DNA of 64,000 nucleotides. Origin: Zantedeschia hybrid cultivar (taxonomy: Eukaryota > Streptophyta > Magnoliopsida > Alismatales > Araceae). The stretch spans positions 15,858,001 to 15,922,000 of the forward strand of contig JARZZO010000011.1 of the NCBI GenBank assembly GCA_030544215.1, in the 5' to 3' direction. The notes beneath the pieces were generated by a model that saw only the letters and a list, made by a program, of their open reading frames with translations, had not been told where the DNA came from and ran no database searches. Both the position numbers and the translations under genes were made by a program. Below, piece after piece: positions 47,470 through 59,262 of the stretch (the stretch's first letter is position 1; each line of letters starts with the position of its first letter).

Positions 47470-48797
47470 TAGAGACTAGTATTATTATAGAAAAGATCTT
47501 TTTATGTACACGTTTAGATTAGAGGCCAATAGTATAGAAAGGGAGAGAAGGGTCAAACATTGCAAAAAAACCTCTTCATATGGTCTCAAAATTTTGCAAA
47601 CACCTGAGCTCTCCTTCTTTCTATACCGGTGGACTCCGGTCCAAATGTGTACTGAGAAGATCTCCTCTAATATTATTATATCATTAGAGTAGTGTAAAAA
47701 GGAAAGGCACGGAAGGATATCATGCGATATGTCAGTGTTTTTTGTCTGGAGATTACATACTAAGTTCGGAAATTTTAATTTTAAGAATTTAAGTTTAAAA
47801 GAGAAGAACTTTGTCTGGTCGGAAAAGCTAATTGGCTGGTCCAATAGTTCTTATTATGAATTATCTAGTATACTTCTAAAAGAGGACATGTATCTTATTG
47901 GGGGATGCTAAAATCACTTTGTTTGGGACCTGGCCCAGATCTCATCTATGGAAAATCTCAGAAGCTGAATCCCTTAGCAGTCTTAACAGAGAATAGGTGG
48001 GCATAGAGTTTGAATATACTCTCTATATGTACATCAAGGGTTACATGATCTAGTCAAAAGTCTCATCGCACTAGAAAAGTAATTTGGACTAGAAGGCCTT
48101 ACCTCTCCTAGTACCAACCCGACCATGACCTTGTAAAGACGATCTTTTCTGAACTAAAATCATTCACAAGACCCCGCCTTCTTGGACGTGGTCGGACATT
48201 TGCTAAGCTATGCACTACTATATATATAAGGACTCTCCTGCTCAACATGCCAAAGTACGATGAATCAGTCCAATCTCTCTCTACTTCCTTCCAACACTCT
48301 TCAACTTTCTGACTTAAGCATCGGAGGAGGATCTCCCAAATAACCACTGAGGGCCCTTAATAGTGTTCTTTTTTATAAAAAACAGTTGAATCTCAACCCT
48401 TCGATTACTGGCAGAGTGCTCTGATTATGGTAGACGTGATTTTGAGTCGTCAAAATTTTTATTAGCTAATGTGATCATGGAAGAAATAAGATGAAAAACA
48501 CATAATGGGATTAGTACTGCGTGCTTACTATGTCCTAGTTTGATAACGGGATAAGGAACTCTTAGGCACAATTTGAATATTAGGGTGAGAATACGGATTC
48601 ATCGTAAAATATTACGTGTTTAAACTCTTGTGTTAATTTTAATTTGCTTATTTTCATATTGAATAAGGATAGTAATTCTTCAAAATCAACATTTACTTTA
48701 GAGTAAAAATGAAAATGAAGTAAAGTAGGAAAGTAAAAGGCTAGGCACTCTTATTTTTGACATGGATAAAAATTCGGATATTGAATTCTTTTTTTTT
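47470..48797. other. Gene-free stretch
   Basis: No exon, RNA gene or clear repeat recognised. Confidence 0.4.
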
Positions 48798-49060
48798 GGA
48801 CAAGTAGCCTAGTTGTCGGTCATTTAGGGGACTAATATGAGGGATCATGGATCGAGTCTGCCAACACGAGAGCCTCCCATGTGGGAGAGGGAATTTTCTT
48901 GATCATGTCCAAATAGGCGAGGAAATAGCCCAGACAGGCGAGCACACTACATAACACACCAGTTTTCCATAGGGCTCGACCGTGCGAACTCTCCCCACAG
49001 GGGGAGGTGTCCTACCACCATGTGAGGTGCAGGGACCGGATATTGTATGCATAGATCTGA
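48798..49060 (+). mobile_element. tRNA-derived SINE
   Basis: A perfect A-box match TAGCCTAGTTG at 48804-48814 and a B-box-like GGATCGAGTCT at about 48849-48859, 35 nt apart, after a T-run. The A box resembles that of the minus-strand SINE at 1409-1419. The body has higher GC than its flanks. Confidence 0.6.
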
Positions 49061-49127
49061 CTACTCATCTACATATTATTCCAAAATTTTATCATTGTTA
49101 AATTAACCTATGTATGTTAAGTATCCT

Positions 49128-49681
49128 CGCAGTCAGATTGAAGAGAACTTCCATAGTATCCATTCTTTACAAGACACGGAGCTGAGTGGGCCATCCAACT
49201 TGTGACATGTCTGTTTCACCTTTTCTCCTTCTTTGTTTTCTTGATTTTTTTAATATATAGTATCTGTATTTTTACTAGTAATCATGATATTTTTTAAGTA
49301 AGCATTATATTTTTAAGTAGCATTTTCTCAAATAGCGCTATATGTTTAATTTTAACGCCGAGTTAATGCTGTATTTGAGAATTACTAAGTTAACATTGTA
49401 TTTCAAAGTTACCATTGTATTTTTAAAACAACTACATTACAATACTTAACTGAAAATACAATGTTAACTTAGAAAATATAATATTAACATGAAAATACGA
49501 CACTGACTTGAAAATATAATGTAATGATGAAAATATAATGTAATGATGAAGATATAAACGAGGGAAATTAGGAAGATCAAAAAAGAAAAAAAGTGAACAA
49601 ATTTACCGACTCAACCATGTGTGTGTGTGTGTGTACGGAGTAGCCATTGTGAGAGTTTCCTCCAAAACTTGACTGCGGGAA
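49128..49681. mobile_element. Foldback element with TGTATTTT arrays
   Basis: The outer arms 'cagtcagattgaagagaact' and the complement of 'gagtttcctccaaaacttgactg' pair imperfectly. The centre alternates 'ttaacattgtattt' in one orientation with 'aaaatacaatgttaa' in the other. A GT run lies at 49619-49634. It has the same architecture as the ACAAATA elements, with a different motif. Confidence 0.5.
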
Positions 49682-49921
49682 TTTTTATCCACCTTACTGT
49701 GTTCTAGGAAGCATGGGAATATGCTCTCAGATCTGACCAACTAACCATCCAACTTCCTCTACGTTCTTGACAGTGAATCTTTGTCTTAATAGAATCTTTC
49801 AGTGGTATGTTCCGGTCCTTTTTCCCGTTACTTAGAAAAAGTGAGCCACTGGTTCAGGTACAAGATATTATCATTACCGTCTTAACAATTAAACATCTAA
49901 CTCATAACCGCAATGACCCAA

Positions 49922-49960
49922 TTGCAAGAGCGATCCTCTACCAACTGAGCTATATTCCCC
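49922..49960 (-). pseudogene. trnA-UGC: Decayed plastid trnA-UGC exon 1
   Basis: The minus strand reads TATAGCTCAGTTGGTAGAG, then GATCGCTCTTGCAA up to the plastid intron junction. One inserted base near the 5' end and an altered D-stem mean it could not make a normal tRNA. Exon 2 is absent. Confidence 0.85.
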
Positions 49961-50027
49961 ATCCCCCCAAGTGAAGCATGTACGAAGGAGTTAGATACTT
50001 CTATTTTTTTTTTTTTCCCGATGTCAT

Positions 50028-50076
50028 TGGGCCATCTTGGAGTTGAACCGGAGACCATGCCCATAAAATGAGTTAT
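50028..50076 (-). pseudogene. trnI-GAU: Decayed plastid trnI-GAU exon 2
   Basis: The minus strand carries GGTCTCCGGTTCAACTCC and ends ATGGCCCA, the T-arm and acceptor half of plastid tRNA-Ile, with substitutions in the conserved T-loop region. Exon 1 is not present. Confidence 0.75.
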
Positions 50077-50434
50077 CATATATACGATCCAACCAATTGG
50101 AAGAAAATTAATAGATTCTTTTTTATGAATGATTCATCCTTCCGGAACATAGCATATAGCTCTCCACTGGACTGTGCTCTACAAGGTGCTTTGCTTGCCC
50201 ATGTCTTTGTGAAAATAACGTTGATGGAAAAGAAAAAGAAGATGTTAAAAAGACCATCTTAGTCCAACCCTAGACACTCTTAAGATCATTTTTTAAACTT
50301 GCTCTTATTTCGAGTCAAAGGATAGATAAATAGACACATCTTTTTGCATTGATTGAGAGGCGCTCGTACTGACTGAGGAGGCCAAAGACCAAGGAGTTAT
50401 TTATTACAACAAGCATTCTTCTTAGTTGATCTAA

Positions 50435-51600
50435 CATGAAGAAAATGTCATCATTTGTATGAAAATATCTTCTTGAGAATATAAATTAATTCCATTCAAA
50501 AGGAGCTAATACTTGATCTTTGCACCATTTGACCATTAAAGAAGACTTTGGATTGGCTCAGACACTAAACAAGACAATGGAGTCCATTTCTTGTGACGTA
50601 ACTGGCTAGTTAATAGACTCATACAATGCCTGTATGCTCTCTTGAAAGACTTTTTGTTTAAAAATAATATTTTACTACATAACAATTTTGTAAATATTTT
50701 TTTTTTGTATCAGCTAACAAACAGTTAAATGTTCAAAATATCTACAAGTTAACCTAAAGCAGGCAAAGTTTTTGTTTTTAGCCTACATCATCAAATGGAA
50801 CATACATGAAAATCGGAAAAGAAAATCAACAAAACCAAATTCAAAGGTTAGATCGAGGTACAAATTCTTGCTTTCCATGGCATGTTCAAGGTAGCTTAAT
50901 AAATTACATATATAGTTACATATATAGAGAAACTAGAGGAATGATGAGGTGACCTTTTTTGCCGCTTTCATTTTTTTAGAAGAATACACCAAACTTAAGT
51001 TTGGATCTTCTTAAAATTAAAATACTAAATTTAAATTTGGCCCTCTCTATGCCTATGCCATCCATCTAATATCAAGATCGAACATATGAAAACAGAGTGA
51101 CGAGAAAGCTAGTGAAAAAAGTGGCATCACGATTCATGTATGGGTGGGCTTTTTTGCAGATAATCTTTTAAAGAATTTCATATTCGCAAAAATATTTCTG
51201 CTCTTTACATATGTGCATAAAACCCCTTCAACTTTTCTTTTACTTGAAATAAATCCTAGGTTGTAAGCGACGTAAGAATTGATGGACTTAACGACTACAT
51301 AGGAGGTTTTAAAGTATGCATGTTGCACGAACTTTTTTGTTGGATCGTATGTCGGTTCCTTACTTATCCAGTGATTATGTAGAGGATTTTCTACGAATAT
51401 ATAAAGTACACAGTTTTTTTTTTTTTTTTTGCAAACATGAGGTTCTTCAAGTGGTTATTTGCTAAAAAACCCTATATAGATAGATAGATCATAGCAATGA
51501 TGTGTCTGCCCTTCTCAAGAGGTTACTTTCTACAAATCCCTATATAGATAGATCACAGCAATGGACATATTTCTACCCTTCTCATCATTTCTTTGCTTAT
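50435..51600. other. Gene-free stretch
   Basis: No exon or RNA gene recognised. It has a T run at about 51415-51430 and a two-unit repeat of 'ccctatatagatagat' at about 51470 and 51538. Confidence 0.4.
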
Positions 51601-51610
51601 CAACTAACAA

Positions 51611-51900
51611 CTAAGGGGTTGTTTGTTGCATCGTAAAATACAGTAAACATACAGTATAAGGATGCTTTCCTTATGTTTCAAATGTTATAAATTATTTTAT
51701 AATATTTTTTTACATTTTTATAATATTATAAAATATTATATATCAAAGTCGTTTTGACGCATATGATGCTCATTTTAGCTTATTCTAATTTTTGGCTCAA
51801 AACTATCAAAAATGAAAATTGATAATTTTAAAAATTTGGATTTTAAAACAAAAAATTCTATTTTAGTCGATTTTAAGCCGGTAAGTTTAAAAGCAATGTT
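51611..51900 (+). mobile_element. MITE with GTTTGTTGCATCGTAAAAT terminus
   Basis: The left end 'ggggttgtttgttgcatcgt' and following 'aaaatacagtaaa' match the family at 10379, 13917 and 46171. The right end could not be fixed. Confidence 0.4.
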
Positions 51901-52797
51901 TGATGACATCAGCGCACCAAAGGCCACCTACCCCTAAATAAGTCACCGACTCTGACCCGGCACCACTACCTTCCCTCCTCGAACGCCCGAAGCTCGATGG
52001 AAGGGCCGTTCGAGGAGGGTGGCGAATAACACAATTGCCACTCCGAAGCAGGTTTCCACATCCCGCTCTGTTCCGCCCCAACTCGTTAGTACCCAGTATA
52101 CAGATATTCTGATCCGATTTCGAATGGAAAAATCGGTTTCGTATAAGAAACGGTTCCGACAAGGTAACGGAATTAATGTCGGATATTCCTACAAGCACTG
52201 CATGGCCTCTCAGCCCCCATCGCACGCACTCTCACTCTTCTGCCGCAGTTGTCGTCCAATCGCATAAATACGCAGTGCAGATGTACAAATTTTATTTAAT
52301 GAGATCACTCTATGTCATTCCGACTTTGAGTCAATGAAATCATTTTATTAGATTGAAATCTATAGATCAGTGAAGTTATTTTAATTTTAATAAATTAATC
52401 TAAGTAAATTAATTATTTTAATAAATCAAAAATAATATTTTTTTTATATTTTATAAGATCCAATGTGGTCACACGACCTACTAACATACTCTAGATCCGC
52501 CACCGTACACAGGTGCGCACCGTCGTCCCCGGCGCCCAAACTCTACGCACGGTGGCCCCCCTCCAACTGAGTCTCTCCTCACCAGCGGCCAGGGCTCTGC
52601 CTCCACCGGGCGGGCAACTAGATCCCCTCCTTGTCGGCAGCGAGATCAGCCTCGTCTTCCTCCACCAAGCGGGTGGCCAGTCCTCTCCTTGCATCGGCGG
52701 GCGGCCATATCCCCTCCTTGTCGGCCCCATTCACACACCGTCCATCCGCCGGCGGCAACACTCCTCGTACCCACAGCCGGCCAGATTTGAACCGTAA

Positions 52798-53073
52798 GCG
52801 CCACTTTGATTGGAGAATAGAAGAAGAATAAAGTTTTTTATTCTTAAAATAAAATTAATTTTAATTTGCTGGACATAATGACTTATACAACGTTAGAATT
52901 ACTTATACTAGAATAAAAAGAATAAGCAATTCGACCTTAGACTTAAGAATTGCTTATCCTTCTTATTCTGCCAATAGGGCCTACGGAACTATTAAAATTA
53001 AGCACCCTTATTCTAGTATACATTATTCTAAATAAATAATTCCGAATAATTTATTCTGCAAATAAATTGAGGC
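52798..53073 (-). mobile_element. Tourist-like MITE, copy 3
   Basis: Inverted relative to copies 2 and 4. The ends GCGCCACTTTGATTGG and the complement GCCTCAATTTATTTGC form a 22-nt imperfect inverted repeat. TAA flanks both sides (52795-52797 and 53074-53076), the 3-bp duplication of PIF/Harbinger-type elements. Confidence 0.75.
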
Positions 53074-53686
53074 TAAATCTCTATCTCTCTCTGCAGGCCA
53101 TATCTGATCTGTGCGGGCTGGAAACGGCTACAGATGCGAGAGCACAGTGCTCTGCTCGCTCACTAATCCTGGTGCATGTGCAGCTCTACACCATTACCTC
53201 TTCCCCGACCCATTCCTCCGCGTCCGCGGCACATTATTTCCGTGATTAATAATCCACGAAATCGGAATTAGTGAAGTCCTTAATCTAAATCGGATAATCG
53301 GAATCGGAATCGGAAGCAACGTGTCCGACTCCAGCCCGTCTGCAGCTCTGCGAGTCCGTACCCGGATTTTCGCACGCTCGGACCCGGCACCGCTCTCGAG
53401 GGTGAATACCATGACCGCTACGACATTAGCGGTTTCGGGATCCCGTTCCATTTTCCTAAAGACTTTAGAAAGGGAACGCTTGTCTGTCCAGTCTCAACCC
53501 TTTCCCCCCCAGCCCTCTCGGAAAGGTCCCTTCCCATTCCCCAGGTCTACGCACGGGCGATCCGAAGGGGTTTCTCCGTTCTTCTCTTCCAGATCTTCTT
53601 CGTCTGATTGGGATTGCAATCTGTACCAGAAGTGTGAGGAATCCTTTTGCAGGTGCTCCTTCTATGATCTGTTCCCACCAGCGTAG

Positions 53687-53753
53687 GTATCTAATTGCGC
53701 ATGTTTGCGGCATTTTTTTTGATTAACCTGATGTTTTGTGTCGTCCATTTCAG
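53687..53753 (+). other. Probable 5'-UTR intron of citrate synthase
   Basis: Donor GTAG|GTATCT and acceptor TTTCAG|G bracket a 67-nt segment that ends 15 nt before the start codon. Inferred from splice signals. Confidence 0.45.
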
Positions 53754-53768
53754 GCAATTGTTGGGGCG

Positions 53769-54059
53769 ATGGTGTTCCTGAGGACCGTCTCCGCGCTGTC
53801 CAAGCTCCGATCTCGTGTTGTACGTTTTTTTTCTGGATGCAGTTTCATTATGCTGTATAGGCAGTGCGTTGTTGTTTTAGCTGTGTGGGTGTTGGTTGTT
53901 ATCTCTTTTAGGTCGACGAACACCTTTGTAGCGAATCGGTACGTGAAATGTCTTGCGTCTTTGTGCTGATTACTTGTTAATTTTTCTTGTGAACAGGCAC
54001 AGCAATCTGCAACTTTAGGCTCAGTAAGATGGTTGCAGATCCAGAGTGGTTCTGATCTT
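53769..54059 (+). CDS. CSY4: Mitochondrial citrate synthase, first two coding exons (partial)
   Basis: Exon 1 (53769-53819) encodes MVFLRTVSALSKLRSRV and exon 2 (53997-54059) encodes AQQSATLGSVRWLQIQSGSDL, both phase 0 with clean GT and AG signals. This is the N-terminal mitochondrial targeting region of plant citrate synthase, very close to the Arabidopsis CSY4 start, and the exon 1/2 junction is where I expect it. The enzyme condenses acetyl-CoA and oxaloacetate in the TCA cycle. The next exon, which should encode the conserved ELIPEQQ region, was not found in the remaining 9.9 kb. Either intron 2 is very long and filled with repeats, or the gene copy is truncated. The identification rests on 38 residues. 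Confidence 0.72.
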
Positions 54060-54179
54060 GTATGTATCTGATGTATTTTCTTTCAGCTGGATTTACAATA
54101 CAGAGTGTTGTTTCTTTTAGTTTTTCTGAGAAAAGAGAAGCGTTTTGGTGCGGTTTCTGTCTTTTCCTTATTGAAAGTT

Positions 54180-54740
54180 CGTACATGAATTTGGAATTCT
54201 TTAAAGTCCTCTCCCATTTATTTGGGGTCAGCTTCATGAATCTTATCCTACCTCGTAATCAGTCTAGTGACAGTACATATTTGTAATTAAATTAAACCTA
54301 GGAACACTAAGTCCTTTCTTACTCCATCCAACCTTTTTATTTGGTTCTTCCCCCAATTATTTTTCGATCATCCTCTCAGATTTGATCACCCCTTTGATGT
54401 CGAACTTGAGTGATGATTCACATAATCAAACCATCTAAGCCTATTCTTCTTAAGCTTAGCATTACTTAGAGCTACATCTTGGTCTCCAAATATACATCCA
54501 CTCTAAATGTTATCCTTTCTGGGCTTTTTGCACATCTATCTCAACATTCTTATTTTTGGTATGCTCATCTATTGTATGTGGTTTTTTGCTTGCTGCCTAA
54601 CGCTAAGTCCTAACTATAACATAGTAGTTCCCAGCTCTATAAAAGTATCCTTCCAGTTTCAAGGGGGCCTGCTGATCATAGGACTTCAGACCCACTTATC
54701 TGCTGCAATCAACCTGCCTTAACTCTATGCACAAACAGCA
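54180..54740. repeat. Dispersed repeat remnant
   Basis: 'ctcccatttatttggggtca' and following text to 'aactctatgcac' read like the 3' part of an old plant retroposon. The end ('ggcctgctgatcatagga ... caatcaacctgcct') is shared with 26230-26300 in the kinase intron. Confidence 0.4.
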
Positions 54741-54976
54741 TTTTGGACTTGTCCATCCTCTTTTTTGGAAGGTGGACTTATCCATTCTCTTGAATAATAG
54801 GTCCTAAACATCACAAGTTACTACTTTGTAACTTGACAGTCTTGACTATCGATCATAGCCAATTCCTATATGTTAGGGGTGTTGGGTGAAGAAAAGGGGT
54901 TGCCTTAGCCTCAAACATGTAGGTAATAGGTTGGTTGTTTGAGACAATTGCATTAAAAAAATTAAAGAATATGAGA

Positions 54977-55115
54977 GAGAACAAGGCTGGAAGGGACATA
55001 CATGGATTGATGGAGATAACAAGGTAGGGAGAGACAGAGATGGATCGACAGAGAGAGAACAAGGCATGGAGAGACAAAAATGGATTGATAGAAAGAGCAA
55101 GGCAGGGGGAAAGAG
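54977..55115. repeat. Purine-rich minisatellite, about 40-bp unit
   Basis: About 3.5 units of 'aacaaggcatggagagacaa'/'atggattgatagagag' type. The Leu/Ser/Pro-rich open frames on the minus strand come from this repeat. Confidence 0.75.
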
Positions 55116-55365
55116 AGAGCATGCCATAGAGGGGGACGGGGTGGAGGCAGTTCAGTGGCTCCTTGCTTCCCATCCTGCTCCTTATGTAGTTGTCACAGTG
55201 GGCATCACCCATGTTGAAACATATGTAACTAGTTCTTAGCCATCTTCACTTTTAAATTGGCTTCTAGCTATTTGCCTTTATGACGAGTGATCCATTATAT
55301 TCTTTTGAGTAACAAGGAAGAACCATCCATTGGTAGGCCTTAAATAGTTGAGAAGATATCCCACC

Positions 55366-55510
55366 ATGGATGGCAGTACCGGTACGTATCAGTGGGTACC
55401 GGTACCGGTACGTACCAGCCGGTACTGGCCCAATACCGGTCGATACCCTTTAAACCATGGGTACCGGTGCCGGCCGATACCGGTATCGGCCGGTACTGCC
55501 AACCATGTAT
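55366..55510. mobile_element. Compact GGTACC foldback element
   Basis: Starts 'catggatggcagtaccggta' and ends with the complement of 'tacatggttggcagtaccgg'. The whole 145 bp is one hairpin of GGTACC/CCGGTA words. Its ends match those of the 1.3-kb element at 24826-26168. Confidence 0.6.
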
Positions 55511-56344
55511 CCCACTGGCTTGATCTCTCAGCTTTCGATGCACTACCTAGTGACTCTCTTGACACTGCTGTGGGTGTAGGTTGAGCTGGGTTGCGCCTAA
55601 CTATGTTGTATTGGCCTCGGTCACGAATGCACTCAAAGCGTGCCTTGTGATTGGAGTTCTAGCGCCCTTGGCTCTGTACCCTAACTTTGGCACATATCAT
55701 TAGGGATCTGCTGTTCATGTCCTTCCTCCTAGGAACTGATGTCACCTCATGTTTCTTGAACAAGAACATATCTCGGGTTATAATAAATTGGGAAGACCTT
55801 AACCCATACAAGAGAGAGTTACTTGGATGCCTTTTTTCCAGCTATGTTATGGGCTATCTGGAAGCAATGTAATAATAGAATCTTCACAAATGCTTTCAGA
55901 AAATCTTCAGAAATTATCAAGAGCTGCATCTTCTTTCTTCATTAATGACACTTTCGAAGGACTGGTATCAGAATTTCTGGTTCACTAATTCTAGATACGC
56001 TCTCTTCTTGGAGTGCTTTTATTTTGTAATTGAGCTTTTGGTTGTAGTGAGCTGTGACCCAGGTTTGCTGTGGATTGCTTTCTACCACCTTGGTAGAGCA
56101 GATTCCCTCTCTTTTGTTCCATTTCTTCCATTTGTAACCTTTTTTGTTGAATCAGTGAATGTTGGTATTTTGACCACCTTCAACCCCCCTCCCCCCCACC
56201 CACACCAAAATTTTTAAAAAACTGGTCATAAACATAATTGTAGTCTCTAATTGCATGGAACAATAACCATAATTAGTAGTATATTGTTTAGCTACACATA
56301 GTCATAGTCTTATATCACAATCTTATTAACTACAACCTTCTTGG

Positions 56345-56620
56345 TTTTTTGAGCGGAGGCGGTACTCATGGGAAATCCCGGCTGGAGTTCGTGGCACCTC
56401 CTAGGCCAGACACCCGAGCCATACCACAGAGCGGCTGCGGTTTGGGGCAGCTCCTAGGCCAGACACCCAAGCCATACTAGGTAAACCACCCTAGCACGGG
56501 AGGGGGTACTGTGCTTTGCCATCTACGTCCTGAGAAACGTAGGGATTCAAACTTGCGACCTGCGGGACTTTAACCCGCTAGAGGTCGGAATCCTATCCAC
56601 TGTGCTACTCAACCCGCCCC
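56345..56620 (-). mobile_element. tRNA-derived SINE
   Basis: On the minus strand a perfect A-box match TAGCACAGTGG (complement of 56597-56607) is followed by a B box GTTTGAATCCC (complement near 56542-56552). The body is GC-rich and contains a repeated 'ctcctaggccagacacc'. A T-run at the left end would be the 3' A-tail. Confidence 0.65.
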
Positions 56621-56841
56621 AACTACAGCCTCCTTGGTACATGGTCCTTATTTTGAAGAAAAACCATCAAATTTTCATCTTTAATATTCCATACTGGTCT
56701 TGGTCTTATATGCGCTTGGAAGTCCTACTGACACATTAAGAATGTGGATCATGTATGTTTATAACTTGTGACATAAGTATGTAAGTCATACTATGAAAAC
56801 CAAATGATGGGAATTGATCCTTAGGCATGTGCCTTTAATAT

Positions 56842-57536
56842 GAGTAATACTTGCTGCACTGCATGCGGTGCAACAACTGGGGTGCAGCCCCCTATTTTTA
56901 AAATTTTTATTTTTTGAAAAAAAAATTAAGGTGTGGCCATCATCCCTGATATGTCCGTACAACCTGAATTTTGATCGGATGACTTAAAAAAAATCTGAAA
57001 AATAAAAAACCGAACCCCTTTTTATTGGGGTTGGCCCATTAGGGACATTTTTTTCACTATTAACTGGGATTCAGTTTTTTATTTTTAGAGTTTTTTTAGG
57101 TTGTCAAAATCGAAAGTTGGGTTGTATGGACATCTTGGGGATGATAGGCCCCACCTTAATTTTTTTAGCCTCAATTTGATTGTAGAATAGGTTACTCTGG
57201 AATTATTTATCCGGAATAACGTATACTAGAATAAGGGGTGCTTAGCTTTGATAATTCTATGGGACCTACTGGCGGAGTAAGAATGATAAGTAATTCTTGG
57301 GTCTAAGGTCGAATTACTTATTCTCCTTATTCTCCGAATAAGCTATTCTGCACCGGTATAAGCCATTCCGCTTGTCAAAGCTAAATTAAGCTTATTCTCC
57401 CTTTATTCTTCCTTATTCTTCTCCTATTCTCAAATCAAAGTGGCTCTTAAAAATATTTTTTTTTTTAAAAAATGAGGCTGCACCCCATACAGTGCAGCAA
57501 CTTGCTGCACCGCATGTGGTGCAGCAAGTATTACTC
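56842..57536 (+). mobile_element. Mutator-like MITE (GAGTAAT terminus) with nested MITE
   Basis: Inverted ends of about 35 bp (GAGTAATACTTGCTGCAC at the left, GCAGCAAGTATTACTC at the right). A perfect 9-bp duplication CTTTAATAT flanks it (56833-56841 and 57537-57545). The interior arms match the element at 3181-3519. A Tourist-like MITE is inserted at 57168-57446, so the original element was about 415 bp. Confidence 0.88.
57168..57446 (+). mobile_element. Tourist-like MITE, copy 4, nested
   Basis: The 23-nt ends GCCTCAATTTGATTGTAG and the complement GAGCCACTTTGATTTGAG form an inverted repeat. TTA flanks both sides (57165-57167 and 57447-57449), the PIF/Harbinger duplication. It sits inside the Mutator-like element. 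Confidence 0.85.
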
Positions 57537-58899
57537 CTTTAATATTAGTTCTAGTTTAACCACGTTAATCATAAAAATCCCAAACTAAGTATTAATCTGA
57601 CAGAGTTTCCCCTTGTATGTTTAGTAATCCCTAGTTGCTGAACATAGTGGGGGCATTAGGAAGCACTTTTCTTTTTGGGGTTACTTCATGTCCAGATTTT
57701 ATTTCAATTAAAGTTTTGTTCTAATTTTTAAGAGTATTGTATCTCAATCATTAGTCTATGTGGCATATACCTATTTTAATTTTTTTAGGTTCTCTATGAC
57801 TTGTTGGCCTTTCTTTACTTTCCCCATGACCACTACCACCACCAAATTTTTGTCCCCCCTTTTCTTTTGAGAAAACATAGACTGTACTACCAATTTTATT
57901 CAAATAAAGAGAGGAAGTACAATCCTGAGGGTAAGACAGGATCTTACCCAATCAAAACAAAATAAGACTAAACAATCTTTATGTACTTATCCCAAGACTC
58001 AGCTGGGATACCCAAAATGAATCTAGACCAATTAAACAAAAACGTTACAGCGCTAAGAGAAATATTTTCAGCATATATTCTACTTCCCCAGAAGATAGCG
58101 TCATTTATCTCCCGCCATATGCTCCAGTAGACCACATGAGGTACAATGCCAAGAATGTCCTTCAAATGCTTGTTATGGGTAGATCTCCTCAGCTGTTTGA
58201 AGTAAGAAGACAAATCCCGGAGGTTTTGGAAGTTACTCTGGAAATGCAATAGCTTCCCAAAAATCAACCACACTATTTTACTGACAGAACAGCAGATCAT
58301 CAAATGCTCCACATCTTCATCCTCCATACCACACAAAGAGCACACTGTATCATTGTCCTGTGCCCATTTTTGGCAATATACTATAGTGATAATTCTTTTC
58401 TGAAAAGTAAGCCACATGAATTCTTTGACTTTAACTGGAGATTTAACCTTCCAAAACTCTTCATGTTTCTCATAATTATGGAGCTCTCCTTCTAACAATG
58501 AGTAATAAGATTTTACATAAAATTCTCCTTTGCTCCTTCCCCAAAGTAACTTATCTGGAACATTTGCATCTATATTAAGTGCATACAAACATTGCATCAG
58601 ATCCGTGTATTCCTCCAATTCGTCTTCCTTATTTCTTCCTAACTGAACTAACTAATGAATCTGACCCTGTTCAAAGATAACACAATCTTTGACGTAGCAC
58701 CACTTGTTCATAGCTAAATTAAAGATTTTTGGATAGATCAGACTGAGGCAACTCTCTCCCACCCATTTGTCCTTCCAAAACAGTGTGCGCTCACCATTGC
58801 CCACTTTGAAATGGACATTATTCACAAAATTCTTACCAGCTTTAATGATCCGTGATCGCACTGGAGACATAAAAGCAGCCCTTTCTATGTGCTAGTAGA

Positions 58900-59262
58900 A
58901 CTTTTTGTGAATTGGGTAGTGTTTGTTGGTAATCACCTTGATGCAGGAGACGATGCAGGGCTGGGAGCTCCTTTATTGGCTTTTATTAGGACCATTTATG
59001 GTCCATTATGTTTTTTTCTATTTTCTAGGAATACAAGAAACATGAATAAAGGATGGGAAGTCCTAAAGTCAGATGGGGATCTCCAAGAGTCGGGAGTTAC
59101 AGAATTGAGTCCCTATATATGTATGCGTTTGTTTTCAGAGAAGAGAAGAAGATTTGTTGAAGAAAAAAAATGACCTGATATTTGTGTTTTACCTATGCGA
59201 CGGAGGTTCCAAACTGGTGTGACGCCAGACTTTTCCCTCTGCCCCGGTGCGACGCCGGGGAG

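Larger units (their letters stand above)
49725..50434 (-). other. Nuclear plastid DNA insertion (trnI-GAU / trnA-UGC spacer)
   Basis: On the minus strand the sequence follows the plastid rRNA-operon spacer in order: late trnI-GAU intron ('gatgtgtctatttatctatc', 'ccaattggttgga'), trnI exon 2, the short spacer, trnA-UGC exon 1, then the start of the trnA intron ('taatgataatatcttgtacc', 'gtggctcactttttctaagt'). Many substitutions and small indels separate it from the conserved plastid sequence as I know it, so the insertion is old. Mitochondrial copies of plastid DNA could be an intermediate source. Confidence 0.88.

Noticed and set aside
52491..52831. GC-rich frames on both strands near 52500-52830
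   Set aside because: No family match, no splice or promoter context. The GC-rich block contains short internal repeats and is not clearly coding.
54060..54130. Possible citrate synthase exon 3 starting after TTTCAG near 54086 (LDLQYRV)
   Set aside because: The translation leaves the conserved family sequence after a few residues, so this is chance similarity.
54853..55212. Leu/Ser/Pro-rich minus-strand frame of 119 codons
   Set aside because: Most of it is a translation of the purine-rich 40-bp minisatellite.
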